From assembly GCA_011046315.1 (NCBI GenBank), contig DSAU01000186.1:1-17564 (forward strand): a stretch of 17,564 nt of DNA, read 5' to 3'. Shown in pieces: positions 8,042 to 15,303 of the stretch. Each line of letters begins with the position of its first letter. Position 1 is the first letter of the stretch. The notes beneath the pieces were generated by a model that saw only the letters and a list, made by a program, of their open reading frames with translations, was not told where the DNA came from and did not search any database. The position numbers were made by a program, and so were the translations under genes. The DNA comes from a bacterium. Lineage in GTDB: Bacteria > Zhuqueibacterota > Zhuqueibacteria > Thermofontimicrobiales > Thermofontimicrobiaceae.

Positions 8042-8067
8042 AGTGAATCACATAAAGGTGATTCACT
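8042..8067. repeat. REP-like intergenic hairpin
   Basis: AGTGAATCAC (8042-8051) and GTGATTCACT (8058-8067) are perfect 10-bp arms around a 6-base loop ATAAAG. No T-run follows, and the nearest upstream gene ends more than 550 bases away, so it is unlikely to be a terminator. It sits about 50 bases after the cruciform repeat and looks like a separate small repeat family. Confidence 0.55.
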
Positions 8068-8261
8068 CCCTACCCAACAACCAATTATAGAAAAATTAAC
8101 TTTTTGTTTTAGAATTTTAGCTGTAATGAAATTTTTTCTTGATTAATCATCAAAAAAATCCCATCTCTCATCTCAATTTTTTCCTTTGCAATTGATATTA
8201 CTTTCCATAATAATTTGGAACTTTTAAGGGGTTTGTTCATCAAATCAAAGTGGACAGAAAA

Positions 8262-8276
8262 TGCAACTGTGTTGCA
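8262..8276 (+). promoter_or_regulatory. Candidate Zur/Fur-family operator
   Basis: TGCAACTGTGTTGCA is a perfect palindrome with 6-bp arms and a 3-base centre, flanked by A-rich sequence. Its size and symmetry suit a Fur-family dimer. It lies 33 bases ahead of the preferred start of the Fur-family gene, so autoregulation of the regulator-znuACB operon is likely. Because it coincides with an alternative ATG at 8261, it also argues against that start. I do not know the exact consensus for this lineage. Confidence 0.5.
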
Positions 8277-8308
8277 AAAACTCAAAACCGAACAAACCAA
8301 ACTTTTTT

Positions 8309-8827
8309 ATGAACAGCAGATCGTTTAGCATTGATTCATTGTTGAAAACCAATCAAATCCGTCCGACGCGCATTCGAAAACAGGTATTGCAGCTATTTTT
8401 TGATGTCAATTATGCTCTGTCTCAAGCTGACATCAATGACAGATTGCGAGGGCAATTTGACAGGGTCACTGTTTACCGTACATTGGAAACTTTTGAGAAG
8501 CATGGTTTGATTCATCGGGTGGTTGACGATTCAGGGGTGGTCAAATTTGCATCTCATGGCACAGGTGGATGTGATTTAACATTTGAGCATCATCGAAGCG
8601 ATCATTTGCATTTCAAATGCAGCTCGTGCAACAATATTTATTGCCTGTGCTTTATCGAAGTGCCGGAGATCGAATGTCCCGCTGGTTTTCAATTGAAAAC
8701 ACTGCATCTAATCGCTAATGGTATTTGCGATAGATGTACGATAAGAAACAAAAAAAACAATATTAATTCAAATAAAGCTTTGCACCTTTGGCGTGTTTGC
8801 GGAGAAAAAAAATGTAAAGCGCTTTAG
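8309..8827 (+). CDS. zur: Fur-family metalloregulator, probably zinc-responsive (Zur)
   Basis: This 172-residue protein (from the ATG at 8309) is a cytoplasmic metal-dependent repressor. The N-terminal winged helix shows RPTRIRKQVLQLF, then ALSQADINDRL, then the recognition helix region VTVYRTLETFEKHGLIHRV. The dimerisation half has the His-rich region EHHRSDHLHFKC (H94, H95, H99, H101) and two CxxC pairs (C104/C107 and C140/C143) that would hold structural zinc. Its C-terminal tail after C143 is longer than usual, Lys/Asn-rich, with two more Cys (C164, C169). It lies 25 bases upstream of znuA in the same direction, which is why Zur is favoured over Fur, PerR or Mur. An in-frame ATG at 8261 would add 16 residues that do not resemble the family and would overlap the palindrome at 8262-8276, so I prefer 8309. 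Neither start has a clear Shine-Dalgarno sequence. Confidence 0.8.
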   Translation: MNSRSFSIDSLLKTNQIRPTRIRKQVLQLFFDVNYALSQADINDRLRGQFDRVTVYRTLETFEKHGLIHRVVDDSGVVKFASHGTGGCDLTFEHHRSDHLHFKCSSCNNIYCLCFIEVPEIECPAGFQLKTLHLIANGICDRCTIRNKKNNINSNKALHLWRVCGEKKCKAL

Positions 8828-8852
8828 ATCACTATAAAATTGGTGTTAAAAT

Positions 8853-9755
8853 ATGAACAAAATATTTTCAGCTATTTTCAAATTATTGATCATTTTCGCT
8901 GTCATCATATTTCAACTGGATTGTGCGCCCGCTAAAAAGGATCCGAAACAGTTAAAAGTTGTGGTCACAATTCTACCCTTGGCAGAGTTTGTCGAACAAG
9001 TTGGCGGCGATCTCGTAGCGGTGATGGTAATGGTCCCGCCAGGCTCATCACCCCATGCCTATGAACCGTTGCCGTCACAAATGGTCGATGTTAGCGAAGC
9101 TGATATGCTGGTTGCGGTGGGCGCTCCCATAGAGTTTGAGCTGGTCTGGTTGGACAAGCTGCGGGAAATGAATCGTCACATGACTGTGGTGAAGGCTTCA
9201 GAAGGGATTCCCCTGCAAAAATCGCTGTCATCCCATGCCCATCAGTCCGAGAAACATCATCATGATGGAAACCTAGATCCCCACATCTGGGTTTCTCCGC
9301 GCAATGCGATCCGGATGGTTAAAAACATCAGCCAGGCGCTGAGCGAGTTAGATCCTGATCATCAAGAGTTGTATCAAAAAAACAGCACTGCTTATATCAA
9401 TCAATTGGACGCATTAGATCAAGAAATACGCCACCAATTAACCGGGAAAAAAAATCGGAAATTTATGGTGTACCATCCGGAATGGGGCTACTTTGCCAGT
9501 GAGTACGGGTTGGAACAAATCCCGATTGAAGTCGAGGGAAAACAACCGACCGCACAAGGCTTGAAGCGGTTTATTGATCAGGCGCATGCAGAAAACATTC
9601 GATTGATCATTGCTTCGCCCCAGTTCGACACTCGAAGCGCTGAAATAATTTCCCGGCAAATCAACGGTAAACTGGCGATTATTTCATCTCTTGACAGAGA
9701 TTATTTGGGCGCCATGAAAAAGATCAGCCATATTCTTTTCGAGGAAATGGAATAA
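8853..9755 (+). CDS. znuA: Zinc ABC transporter, substrate-binding protein ZnuA
   Basis: This 300-residue cluster A-I metal-binding protein delivers zinc to the ZnuBC permease. A hydrophobic N-terminal segment ends in FQLDC, so Cys24 may be lipidated, although Gln, Leu and Asp at -3 to -1 do not fit the classical lipobox. Metal ligands in family positions are H68 (SSPHAYEP), H144 (LDPHIWVSP), H208 (VYHPEWGYFA) and probably an Asp of SLDRDYLG (281/283). A short His-rich loop, HAHQSEKHHHD (128-138), lies before the second ligand; such loops are typical of zinc rather than manganese binders. The length is normal. It follows the Fur-family gene by 25 bases and precedes znuC by one base, so it belongs to one operon. 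Manganese as substrate cannot be fully excluded. Confidence 0.88.
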   Translation: MNKIFSAIFKLLIIFAVIIFQLDCAPAKKDPKQLKVVVTILPLAEFVEQVGGDLVAVMVMVPPGSSPHAYEPLPSQMVDVSEADMLVAVGAPIEFELVWLDKLREMNRHMTVVKASEGIPLQKSLSSHAHQSEKHHHDGNLDPHIWVSPRNAIRMVKNISQALSELDPDHQELYQKNSTAYINQLDALDQEIRHQLTGKKNRKFMVYHPEWGYFASEYGLEQIPIEVEGKQPTAQGLKRFIDQAHAENIRLIIASPQFDTRSAEIISRQINGKLAIISSLDRDYLGAMKKISHILFEEME

Positions 9756-9756
9756 G

Positions 9757-10521
9757 GTGAAAACTCAAACTATCATTAGACTGCAAAATGTCCACTTCTC
9801 CTACAATGCTATCCCGGTACTGGAGGATATTTCACTCAGCATCAGGCAAACCGATTTTCTCGGCATTATCGGTCCCAATGGCGGCGGAAAAACCACCCTG
9901 CTAAAATTGATCCTGGGCTTGCTCGAACCGACACAGGGAGAGATCCGGGTGTTCGGTCAATCACCCAGAAAAATGCGCCATCTGATTGGGTATATGCCTC
10001 AATTATTCGTATTTGATTTCAGTTTTCCGATAAGCGTTATGGAGGTGGCGCTTATGGGACGATTGAGCCGGAATAAACTGGGGCGTCGTTTTTCAAAATC
10101 AGATCATCAAATTGCGTATGAAGCGCTTAAAAAAGTGGGAATGGAATCGTTGCGCGACCGCGATATCGGCGAATTGTCGGGCGGACAAAGGCAGAGGGTG
10201 TTCATTGCCCGGGCGTTAGCCATGCAACCTCGAGTTCTGTTGCTGGATGAGCCGGTTGCCAGCGTCGATCCACAATGGCAAAAACAATTTTTTGAGCTAT
10301 TGCATCAGTTGAACAACGAGCTGGCGATTGTATTGGTCACTCACGATGTGAGCGTTCTCGCCTCTCAAATTGACCAGCTTGCCTGCGTCAATCGCAAGCT
10401 CTTCTATCACGGATCAACCAGGGAGGGCATTCATAAAATTTCCGAGCTGTATCACTGTCCCATGGAAATTGCCGTTCACGAAGTTCCTCATCGTTTGTTG
10501 GGAGATCACCACCATGATTGA
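9757..10521 (+). CDS. znuC: Zinc ABC transporter, ATP-binding protein ZnuC
   Basis: This 254-residue cytoplasmic ATPase powers the zinc permease. It has Walker A GPNGGGKT (39-46), Q-loop Gln82 (YMPQ), the ABC signature LSGGQRQR (140-147), Walker B VLLLDEP ending at 166, and the H-loop His196 (VTHD). The start is GTG, one base after the znuA stop, with GAGG at 9741-9744 as a rather distant ribosome site, so translation is probably coupled to znuA. The C-terminus ends in a His-rich GDHHHD, which may be a metal-sensing or metal-buffering tail. It overlaps znuB by 8 bases. Confidence 0.9.
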   Translation: MKTQTIIRLQNVHFSYNAIPVLEDISLSIRQTDFLGIIGPNGGGKTTLLKLILGLLEPTQGEIRVFGQSPRKMRHLIGYMPQLFVFDFSFPISVMEVALMGRLSRNKLGRRFSKSDHQIAYEALKKVGMESLRDRDIGELSGGQRQRVFIARALAMQPRVLLLDEPVASVDPQWQKQFFELLHQLNNELAIVLVTHDVSVLASQIDQLACVNRKLFYHGSTREGIHKISELYHCPMEIAVHEVPHRLLGDHHHD

Positions 10522-11332
10522 ACTATGGCACTATGAATTTATGCGAAACGCTGTGTTTGCGGCGCTGCTGGTAAGCGTTGCCTGCGGAATCGTTGGTACC
10601 TTTGTGGTCATTAAACGCATTGTTTTTATCAGCGGCGGCATCACCCACGCAGCTTTCGGTGGCATCGGACTGGGTTATTTTTTGGGCATCAACCCGATCG
10701 CTGCTGCGATTCCTTTCAGCCTGCTGTCCGCCCTTGGAATCGGAATCATCGGCAGGCGAATCAAAATCAGCGAGGATTCCGCCATCGGTATTATCTGGAC
10801 GGTGGGCATGGCGCTGGGAATTCTTTTTATCGGGCTGACGCCTGGCTATGCACCAGACCTGTTCAGTTATTTATTCGGCTCCATTCTCACGGTAACCACC
10901 AGCGATCTGTGGATAATGTTTGCTCTCGACCTGGTGATTATCAGCGCGGTATTGGTTCTGTTTAAAGAGTTACAGGCGATTTCTTTTGACGAAGAATTTT
11001 CTGCAATCGTAGGAGTTCCGGCAAAAGGGCTGTACCTGCTGCTGTTGCTGTTGGTGGCATTGAGTATCATCGTGTTGATTCGGGTCGTCGGTGTGATCCT
11101 GGTGATCGCCTTGTTGACCATCCCCACTGTAATCGCCAGGCAGTTCACCAACCGCTTGAAAAAATTGATGCTATTCTCGATACTAAGCTCCGTGATATTC
11201 ACCATGTTGGGATTGTGGCTGTCTTACAGCTTTAATCTGCCTTCCGGTGCTGCTATTGTCCTGCTGCTTGCGTTTGTATTTTTTATCAGCGCTGTTGTTA
11301 AACGGGCGATAACGAAGTTGCCTTTGAAATAA
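10514..11332 (+). CDS. znuB: Zinc ABC transporter, permease ZnuB
   Basis: This 272-residue ABC-3 family inner-membrane permease forms the zinc channel with ZnuC. Hydrophobic segments run along the whole protein, about seven to nine in number. Family motifs include VVIKRIVFISGGITHAAFGG near the N-terminus and GVILVIALLTIPTVIARQ near residue 200, which is the conserved LLTIP-type segment. The reading frame is open upstream to 10370 inside znuC, but the ATG at 10514 with GGAG at 10501-10504 matches the family N-terminus (IELWHYEFMRNAVFAALL). It overlaps the end of znuC by 8 bases, which implies translational coupling. No rho-independent terminator is visible before the convergent hisD. Confidence 0.9.
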   Translation: MIELWHYEFMRNAVFAALLVSVACGIVGTFVVIKRIVFISGGITHAAFGGIGLGYFLGINPIAAAIPFSLLSALGIGIIGRRIKISEDSAIGIIWTVGMALGILFIGLTPGYAPDLFSYLFGSILTVTTSDLWIMFALDLVIISAVLVLFKELQAISFDEEFSAIVGVPAKGLYLLLLLLVALSIIVLIRVVGVILVIALLTIPTVIARQFTNRLKKLMLFSILSSVIFTMLGLWLSYSFNLPSGAAIVLLLAFVFFISAVVKRAITKLPLK

Positions 11333-11335
11333 AAT

Positions 11336-11415
11336 TTGTAACTATTCAGGTATTCTTTTTAGACAGGATTTACAGGATAACAATAATTTACAGGATTTAA
11401 TTGTATCTATTCAGG
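11336..11415. repeat. ACAGGAT repeat cluster flanked by 15-bp direct repeats
   Basis: Between the convergent ends of znuB and hisD, TTGTAACTATTCAGG (11336-11350) and TTGTATCTATTCAGG (11401-11415) match in 14 of 15 positions. They enclose three ACAGGAT units: ACAGGATT at 11363-11370, ACAGGATA at 11372-11379 and ACAGGATT at 11390-11397. Short ACAGGATTTACAGGAT-type clusters are common intergenic repeats in many bacterial genomes. Function unknown. Confidence 0.55.
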
Positions 11416-11445
11416 CAGATGTTATTGCCACAAGTTACTAAAATT

Positions 11446-12720
11446 TTATTTTTTCCGAAACAACCTCAGCTCCACCGACTTTGCATGTCCATCCAGGCCC
11501 TCCATCTCGCCCATTTTTTTCGCTATCGGGCCGATGGAATTTAATCCTTTTTTATTCACCCGAAGCCTGGTTTGGAATTTTAAGAAATCTTTTACACTCA
11601 AACCGCCGGCATAGCGGGCGGTGGTGTTTGTCGGCAGAGTGTGATTCAATCCGCTTGAATAATCCCCCAGAACTTCCGCAGCCAACGAGCCAATAAACAG
11701 CGAGCCATAATTTGTCAATTTATTAACAAAGTCATCAGCATTGCTTAACTGCAATTCCAGATGTTCCGGCGCGCGGCGGTTGGCAACCTCACAGGCTTGT
11801 TCAATCGAGTCGACGATAATGATCAATCCATTATTTTTAATCGCGCTGCGGGCGATGTCCGCTGTCTTTAGCCGGCTTAATTGTTTGCCGATTTCCACCT
11901 CTACTGACAATGCGAGTTTGCGGGAATCGGTCGCCAGCGCCGGAATGGCGTTGACATCGTGTTCTGCCTGGCCCAGCAAATCCGCTGCCACATAAACCGG
12001 ATCAGCGCTCTGATCCGCGATAATAAACAGCTCGCTGGGACCGGCGACAAAATCAATGCCCACTGCTCCATAGACCTCCTTTTTCGCTGCGGTGACATAT
12101 TTGTTACCAGGACCGACAATTTTATCGACCGGTCTGATGGTTTCGGTGCCATACGCCATGGCTGCGATTGACTGCACTCCACCAATTTTATAAATTTCTT
12201 CAATGTCACAAATCACCGCAGCAGCTAAAATCGTCGGGTGAATACTTCCCCCAAAACTTGGCGGAGAGCATAGCACAATTTCTTTTACGCCGGCAACCTG
12301 CGCCGGAATTGCGCCCATCAGCACTGAGGATGGCAGTGGGTAACTCCCACCTGGTGTGTAGACACCGACACGTTCTATGGGGATCACTCTCTGCCCGGTA
12401 AAAACGCCGGGGTCAATTTCTATTTCAAAATCAACGTATTGCTGTTTTTGTTTTTCAGCAAACCTTCGAATGTTATCCGCTGTTGCTTTGAGCGCTTCCA
12501 TTTCGTCTCTCTTCAACTGTCTTGCTGCCGAGAGAATCTCTTTATTGCTGACCCGGATCGATTCGAGTTCACATTTATCAAATTGCCTGGTATATTTTCT
12601 GACCGCATCATCGCCAAGCAATTTTACATCCGCGATAATAGATTTTACCGAATCAATTTCTTCAATTTCCTGGTACTTAAAAAATTCTTGGCTTAATTCA
12701 GCGTATCGGATGATTTTCAT
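11446..12720 (-). CDS. hisD: Histidinol dehydrogenase
   Basis: This 424-residue zinc enzyme oxidises L-histidinol to L-histidine with two NAD+ (last two steps of histidine synthesis). Recognised motifs are GVYTPGGSYPLPSSVLMG (119-136), KIVGPGNKYVTAAKK (200-214) and GPSELFIIAD. Zinc ligands fall at Q251 and H254 (GQAEHD), D353 (LGDYSSGLNHTLPT) and H412 (LDGHAKSVE), and the catalytic pair is E319-H320 (APEHLEL). The length is that of the family. The start ATG overlaps the stop of the hisA-hisIE gene as ATGA, with AAGAAGG upstream as ribosome site. It is the last gene of the operon. It is a separate protein here, not fused to HisIE as in fungal HIS4. Confidence 0.96.
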   Translation of the reverse strand: MKIIRYAELSQEFFKYQEIEEIDSVKSIIADVKLLGDDAVRKYTRQFDKCELESIRVSNKEILSAARQLKRDEMEALKATADNIRRFAEKQKQQYVDFEIEIDPGVFTGQRVIPIERVGVYTPGGSYPLPSSVLMGAIPAQVAGVKEIVLCSPPSFGGSIHPTILAAAVICDIEEIYKIGGVQSIAAMAYGTETIRPVDKIVGPGNKYVTAAKKEVYGAVGIDFVAGPSELFIIADQSADPVYVAADLLGQAEHDVNAIPALATDSRKLALSVEVEIGKQLSRLKTADIARSAIKNNGLIIIVDSIEQACEVANRRAPEHLELQLSNADDFVNKLTNYGSLFIGSLAAEVLGDYSSGLNHTLPTNTTARYAGGLSVKDFLKFQTRLRVNKKGLNSIGPIAKKMGEMEGLDGHAKSVELRLFRKK

Positions 12721-13961
12721 TTAAAGCGCCTTCTTTTTAACTCATTCAAAAGATCATCAAAAGTGACTTCATTTTTAACCATCATGACCGAAAGAAAATA
12801 GAGCACGTCGGCAGCTTCCCAGATAATTTCATCCCTGGATTTTGCCTCAATCACTTCCCGGGCTTCTTCCATCAATTTTTCACCCACTTTTTCCGCGGTC
12901 AGAGTTGCTGTGTAAGAACCCTCGACTGGATTGTCGAAGCGATCTCGGATGACATGGTAAAGGTCATTTAATGAAAATTTTTTATCAGCAAAACAGGAGT
13001 AACGTCCCAGATGACAGGCGACGCCGTTTTGCCTGACCGTTGCCAACAATGTGTCGCCGTCGCAGTCAATCCGAAATTGAATAAAATGTTGTATATTTTC
13101 TGAGGTTTCGCCCTTCATCCAGAGGCTGTTCCGCGACCTGGAGAAATACCACATCTTGCCGGTTTCAAACGTCCTCCGAATGGATTCTTTATTGGAATTC
13201 GCCACCATCAGCACCTGACCATCAGTATCGCAAGTTACGGTTGGAATTAAATCTGTTTTCCAGTTTAACGATTCGATGAATGCGTCTTCCAGCTTCAGTT
13301 TACCGCTGTAAATCGCCATACCAAGCTGACCATGAATCCCCAGCGCAGCTAAAATCTGAATTTCGTCAATGGTCGAAATTCCGCCAGCAAGCGTCAATGA
13401 GTTGTCGGTAATTTTTCTTAATTGCTGAACGTTTTCTATATCCGTTCCCCGCAGACCGCCTTCTTTTTCGACGCAGGTGAATAAATATTCAGCAGCGTAC
13501 TCATCCAGCTCATCGACAACCTGAAATAAATTCAACCCGGTTTTGTGCGTCCAGGCTTTGGTAACGATTTCGCCTTCATAGGCGTCAATGGCAATCATGA
13601 TTTTTTGCCTGCCCACGGCGTCAGACAACGCCTGCAAAAACCCGTGATTAATTTTATCGCCTTCAAAGGCTTTGGACCCGATAATGACTTTAGTCGCTCC
13701 AAAAGAAATTATCTCTTTGGCTTTTTCAATATCTCGAATTCCTCCGCCGACGCGACAATCCGTAATCCCGCAAATATCTCGGATTAATTCCGAATTCCTT
13801 CCCCGGTTCATTGCCGCATCCAGATCGATCAGCGCGATCTCGCCAAAACGATTAAAATAGCGGGCGATGTCCAGCGGATTATCCCGTTCGAGTATTTTCT
13901 CTTTGCCCTGGCGTAACTGTACCGCTTTTCCGTTCATTAAATCTATCGAAGGAATAATCAT
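12717..13961 (-). CDS. hisA-hisIE: Trifunctional HisA-HisI-HisE fusion protein
   Basis: This 414-residue protein joins three histidine enzymes. Residues 1-228 are the HisA isomerase barrel: D7 (PSIDLMNGKAV), VGGGIRDIEKA at 71-81, D126 (IAIDAYEG), T162 in FTCVEKEGGLRG, and the phosphate loop LAGGIS at 191-196. About 235-325 is HisI (phosphoribosyl-AMP cyclohydrolase): WYFSRSRNSLWMKGETSENI, metal site RIDCDGD (298-303), and zinc cysteines C300, C316 (ACH) and C323 (SCF). About 333-414 is HisE (phosphoribosyl-ATP pyrophosphatase): EGSYTATL, the MazG-like EEAREV (365-370) and WEAADVLYFL (381-390). One frame without a stop spans all three. The domains are complete and keep the key residues, so all three activities (steps 2, 3 and 4) are expected. 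The HisA loop at 161-170 reads KEG where many HisA have RDG or KDG. It overlaps hisF and hisD by four bases (ATGA) on each side. Confidence 0.93.
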   Translation of the reverse strand: MIIPSIDLMNGKAVQLRQGKEKILERDNPLDIARYFNRFGEIALIDLDAAMNRGRNSELIRDICGITDCRVGGGIRDIEKAKEIISFGATKVIIGSKAFEGDKINHGFLQALSDAVGRQKIMIAIDAYEGEIVTKAWTHKTGLNLFQVVDELDEYAAEYLFTCVEKEGGLRGTDIENVQQLRKITDNSLTLAGGISTIDEIQILAALGIHGQLGMAIYSGKLKLEDAFIESLNWKTDLIPTVTCDTDGQVLMVANSNKESIRRTFETGKMWYFSRSRNSLWMKGETSENIQHFIQFRIDCDGDTLLATVRQNGVACHLGRYSCFADKKFSLNDLYHVIRDRFDNPVEGSYTATLTAEKVGEKLMEEAREVIEAKSRDEIIWEAADVLYFLSVMMVKNEVTFDDLLNELKRRRFK

Positions 13962-14710
13962 CTAATCCTGACTCCTTTAGCTTTCAAATAGTTTTTGATA
14001 TCTTTCACTGTGAATTCGCCATAATGCAGCAACGACGCCAGAAGCACCGCGTCAGCTTTGCCCATTTGAATCGCGTCATACATTTGTTCCAGCGTACCGG
14101 CGCCGCCCGAGGCAATAACCGGAATATTAACCTGTTCTGAAAGCGTTCGGTTCAACTCCAAATCGTATCCTTTTTTTGTGCCGTCCATGTCGATTGAATT
14201 GAGCAAAATTTCCCCGGCGCCCAATTTTTCGCCTTGCCGCGCCCATTCAATGGCGTCGATACCGGAATCAATTCTGCCGCCGTTAATATAAGCGCGCCAA
14301 CTATCCCCATGGCGCTTGGCATCGATCGACAGCACGATACACTGCGAACCAAATATTTCTGCGCCCTCGGCTAACAACGATGGGTTTTTGATGGCAGCAG
14401 TGCAAAGCGCTACTTTATCCGCGCCGGCGTTGAGAATTCGCCGCATATCACTTACTTCACGAATTCCGCCGCCGACAGTCAACGGAATGAAGACCTCGCT
14501 GGAAACGCGCTCCACCACATCAATCATAATTTCCCGGCTTTGATATGAAGCGCCAATATCCAGAAAAGTCAGCTCGTCAGCGCCCTGCCGATTATACATG
14601 GCTGCCAGCTCCACTGGATCGCCGGCGTCGCGAATCTCCCGAAATTTAACGCCTTTCACCACCCTGCCGTTATCCACATCCAGGCAAGGAATGATTCGTA
14701 TTGCTAACAT
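13958..14710 (-). CDS. hisF: Imidazole glycerol phosphate synthase, cyclase subunit HisF
   Basis: This 250-residue (beta/alpha)8-barrel is the synthase subunit that, with ammonia from HisH, turns PRFAR into imidazole glycerol phosphate and AICAR. Catalytic residues sit at the family positions: D11 (IIPCLDVDNGRVVKG) and D130 (VLSIDAKRHGD). Phosphate-binding loops are TVGGGIRE near 78-85 and VIASGGAG near the C-terminus. The start ATG at 14710 overlaps the end of hisH by 7 bases. Its stop overlaps the start of the fusion gene as ATGA. In many bacteria hisA lies between hisH and hisF; here hisF follows hisH directly and hisA comes after it. Confidence 0.96.
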   Translation of the reverse strand: MLAIRIIPCLDVDNGRVVKGVKFREIRDAGDPVELAAMYNRQGADELTFLDIGASYQSREIMIDVVERVSSEVFIPLTVGGGIREVSDMRRILNAGADKVALCTAAIKNPSLLAEGAEIFGSQCIVLSIDAKRHGDSWRAYINGGRIDSGIDAIEWARQGEKLGAGEILLNSIDMDGTKKGYDLELNRTLSEQVNIPVIASGGAGTLEQMYDAIQMGKADAVLLASLLHYGEFTVKDIKNYLKAKGVRIR

Positions 14711-15303
14711 TTTTCAATCCAATTTTTCAACAGTTTCAAACCGGCATCGCTGCTCTTTTCCGGATGAAACTGTACCGCGTAAACATTGCCCTGTTTCAAA
14801 ATTGCCGGATAATTCACCCCATATTCGGCAGTTGCGCTAATACAACTTTCATCATCAGGCTGCACAAAATAGCTGTGTAAAAAATAAAAATAAGTTCTGT
14901 CCTCAATGCCATGCAACAGATTGGATTTACCTTTGATTATAATCTGATTCCATCCGATCTGGGGTACTTTTCCGCGATCAAATCGCAGACATTTTCCTTG
15001 AATAAAGCCCAATCCGTGAGCTCCGGGGGATTCGGCGCTGCCCTCCATCAACAGTTGCATTCCGAGGCAAATACCCAAAAAGGGTTTATCTTGTTGAATC
15101 CATTGTTGTACAAATTGAAAAAAATTTAACTGGTGAAGTTTTTCCAACGCTGCGCCGAATGCGCCCACACCGGGGAGAACCAACTTATCAACATCGATTA
15201 ATTCATCAGGCGATGCAACGACTTTGCTGTCAACGCCCAGAAAATCGAATGCCTTTTTAACGGATTTCAAATTACCCGCGCGGTAATCAATAATCGCTAT
15301 CAT
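14704..15303 (-). CDS. hisH: Imidazole glycerol phosphate synthase, glutaminase subunit HisH
   Basis: This 199-residue class I glutamine amidotransferase supplies ammonia to HisF. The triad is visible: nucleophile C79 in FLGICLGMQ, and H180 with E182 in VQFHPEKSS. The N-terminal IAIIDYRAGNLKSV and LVLPGVGAFG are standard for the family. The ATG at 15303 is preceded by GGGAG at a good distance, which decides the start over a TTG one codon upstream. It overlaps the end of hisB by 17 bases and that of hisF by 7, so translation of the three is probably coupled. Confidence 0.96.
   Translation of the reverse strand: MIAIIDYRAGNLKSVKKAFDFLGVDSKVVASPDELIDVDKLVLPGVGAFGAALEKLHQLNFFQFVQQWIQQDKPFLGICLGMQLLMEGSAESPGAHGLGFIQGKCLRFDRGKVPQIGWNQIIIKGKSNLLHGIEDRTYFYFLHSYFVQPDDESCISATAEYGVNYPAILKQGNVYAVQFHPEKSSDAGLKLLKNWIEKC

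Larger units (their letters stand above)
7490..8261. other. Gene-free region with repeats between the phosphate and zinc loci
   Basis: About 770 bases, rich in A and T, without a credible gene. A 66-codon plus-strand frame at 7946-8146 runs through the repeats and has no protein-like features. The region holds a cruciform repeat (7900-7994) and a REP-like hairpin (8042-8067), listed separately. No strong terminator follows the PhoU-like gene; the only hairpin there is AT-only (AAATTTA...TAAATTT near 7490-7513). I see nothing else in 7515-7895. Confidence 0.55.

Noticed and set aside
8042..8067. Terminator for the PhoU-like gene
   Set aside because: It has no T-run and lies more than 550 bases after the stop codon.
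7946..8146. 66-codon plus-strand open frame in the gap before the zinc regulator
   Set aside because: It runs through the cruciform repeat and the REP-like hairpin, has no ribosome site, and its translation shows no family features.
8261..8308. Upstream ATG at 8261 as the start of the Fur-family gene
   Set aside because: The extra 16 residues do not resemble Fur N-termini, and the ATG lies at the edge of a perfect operator-like palindrome, which is better placed upstream of the start.
10370..10513. Long N-terminal extension of ZnuB inside znuC
   Set aside because: The frame is open there only by chance. The ATG at 10514 has a GGAG ribosome site and matches the family N-terminus.
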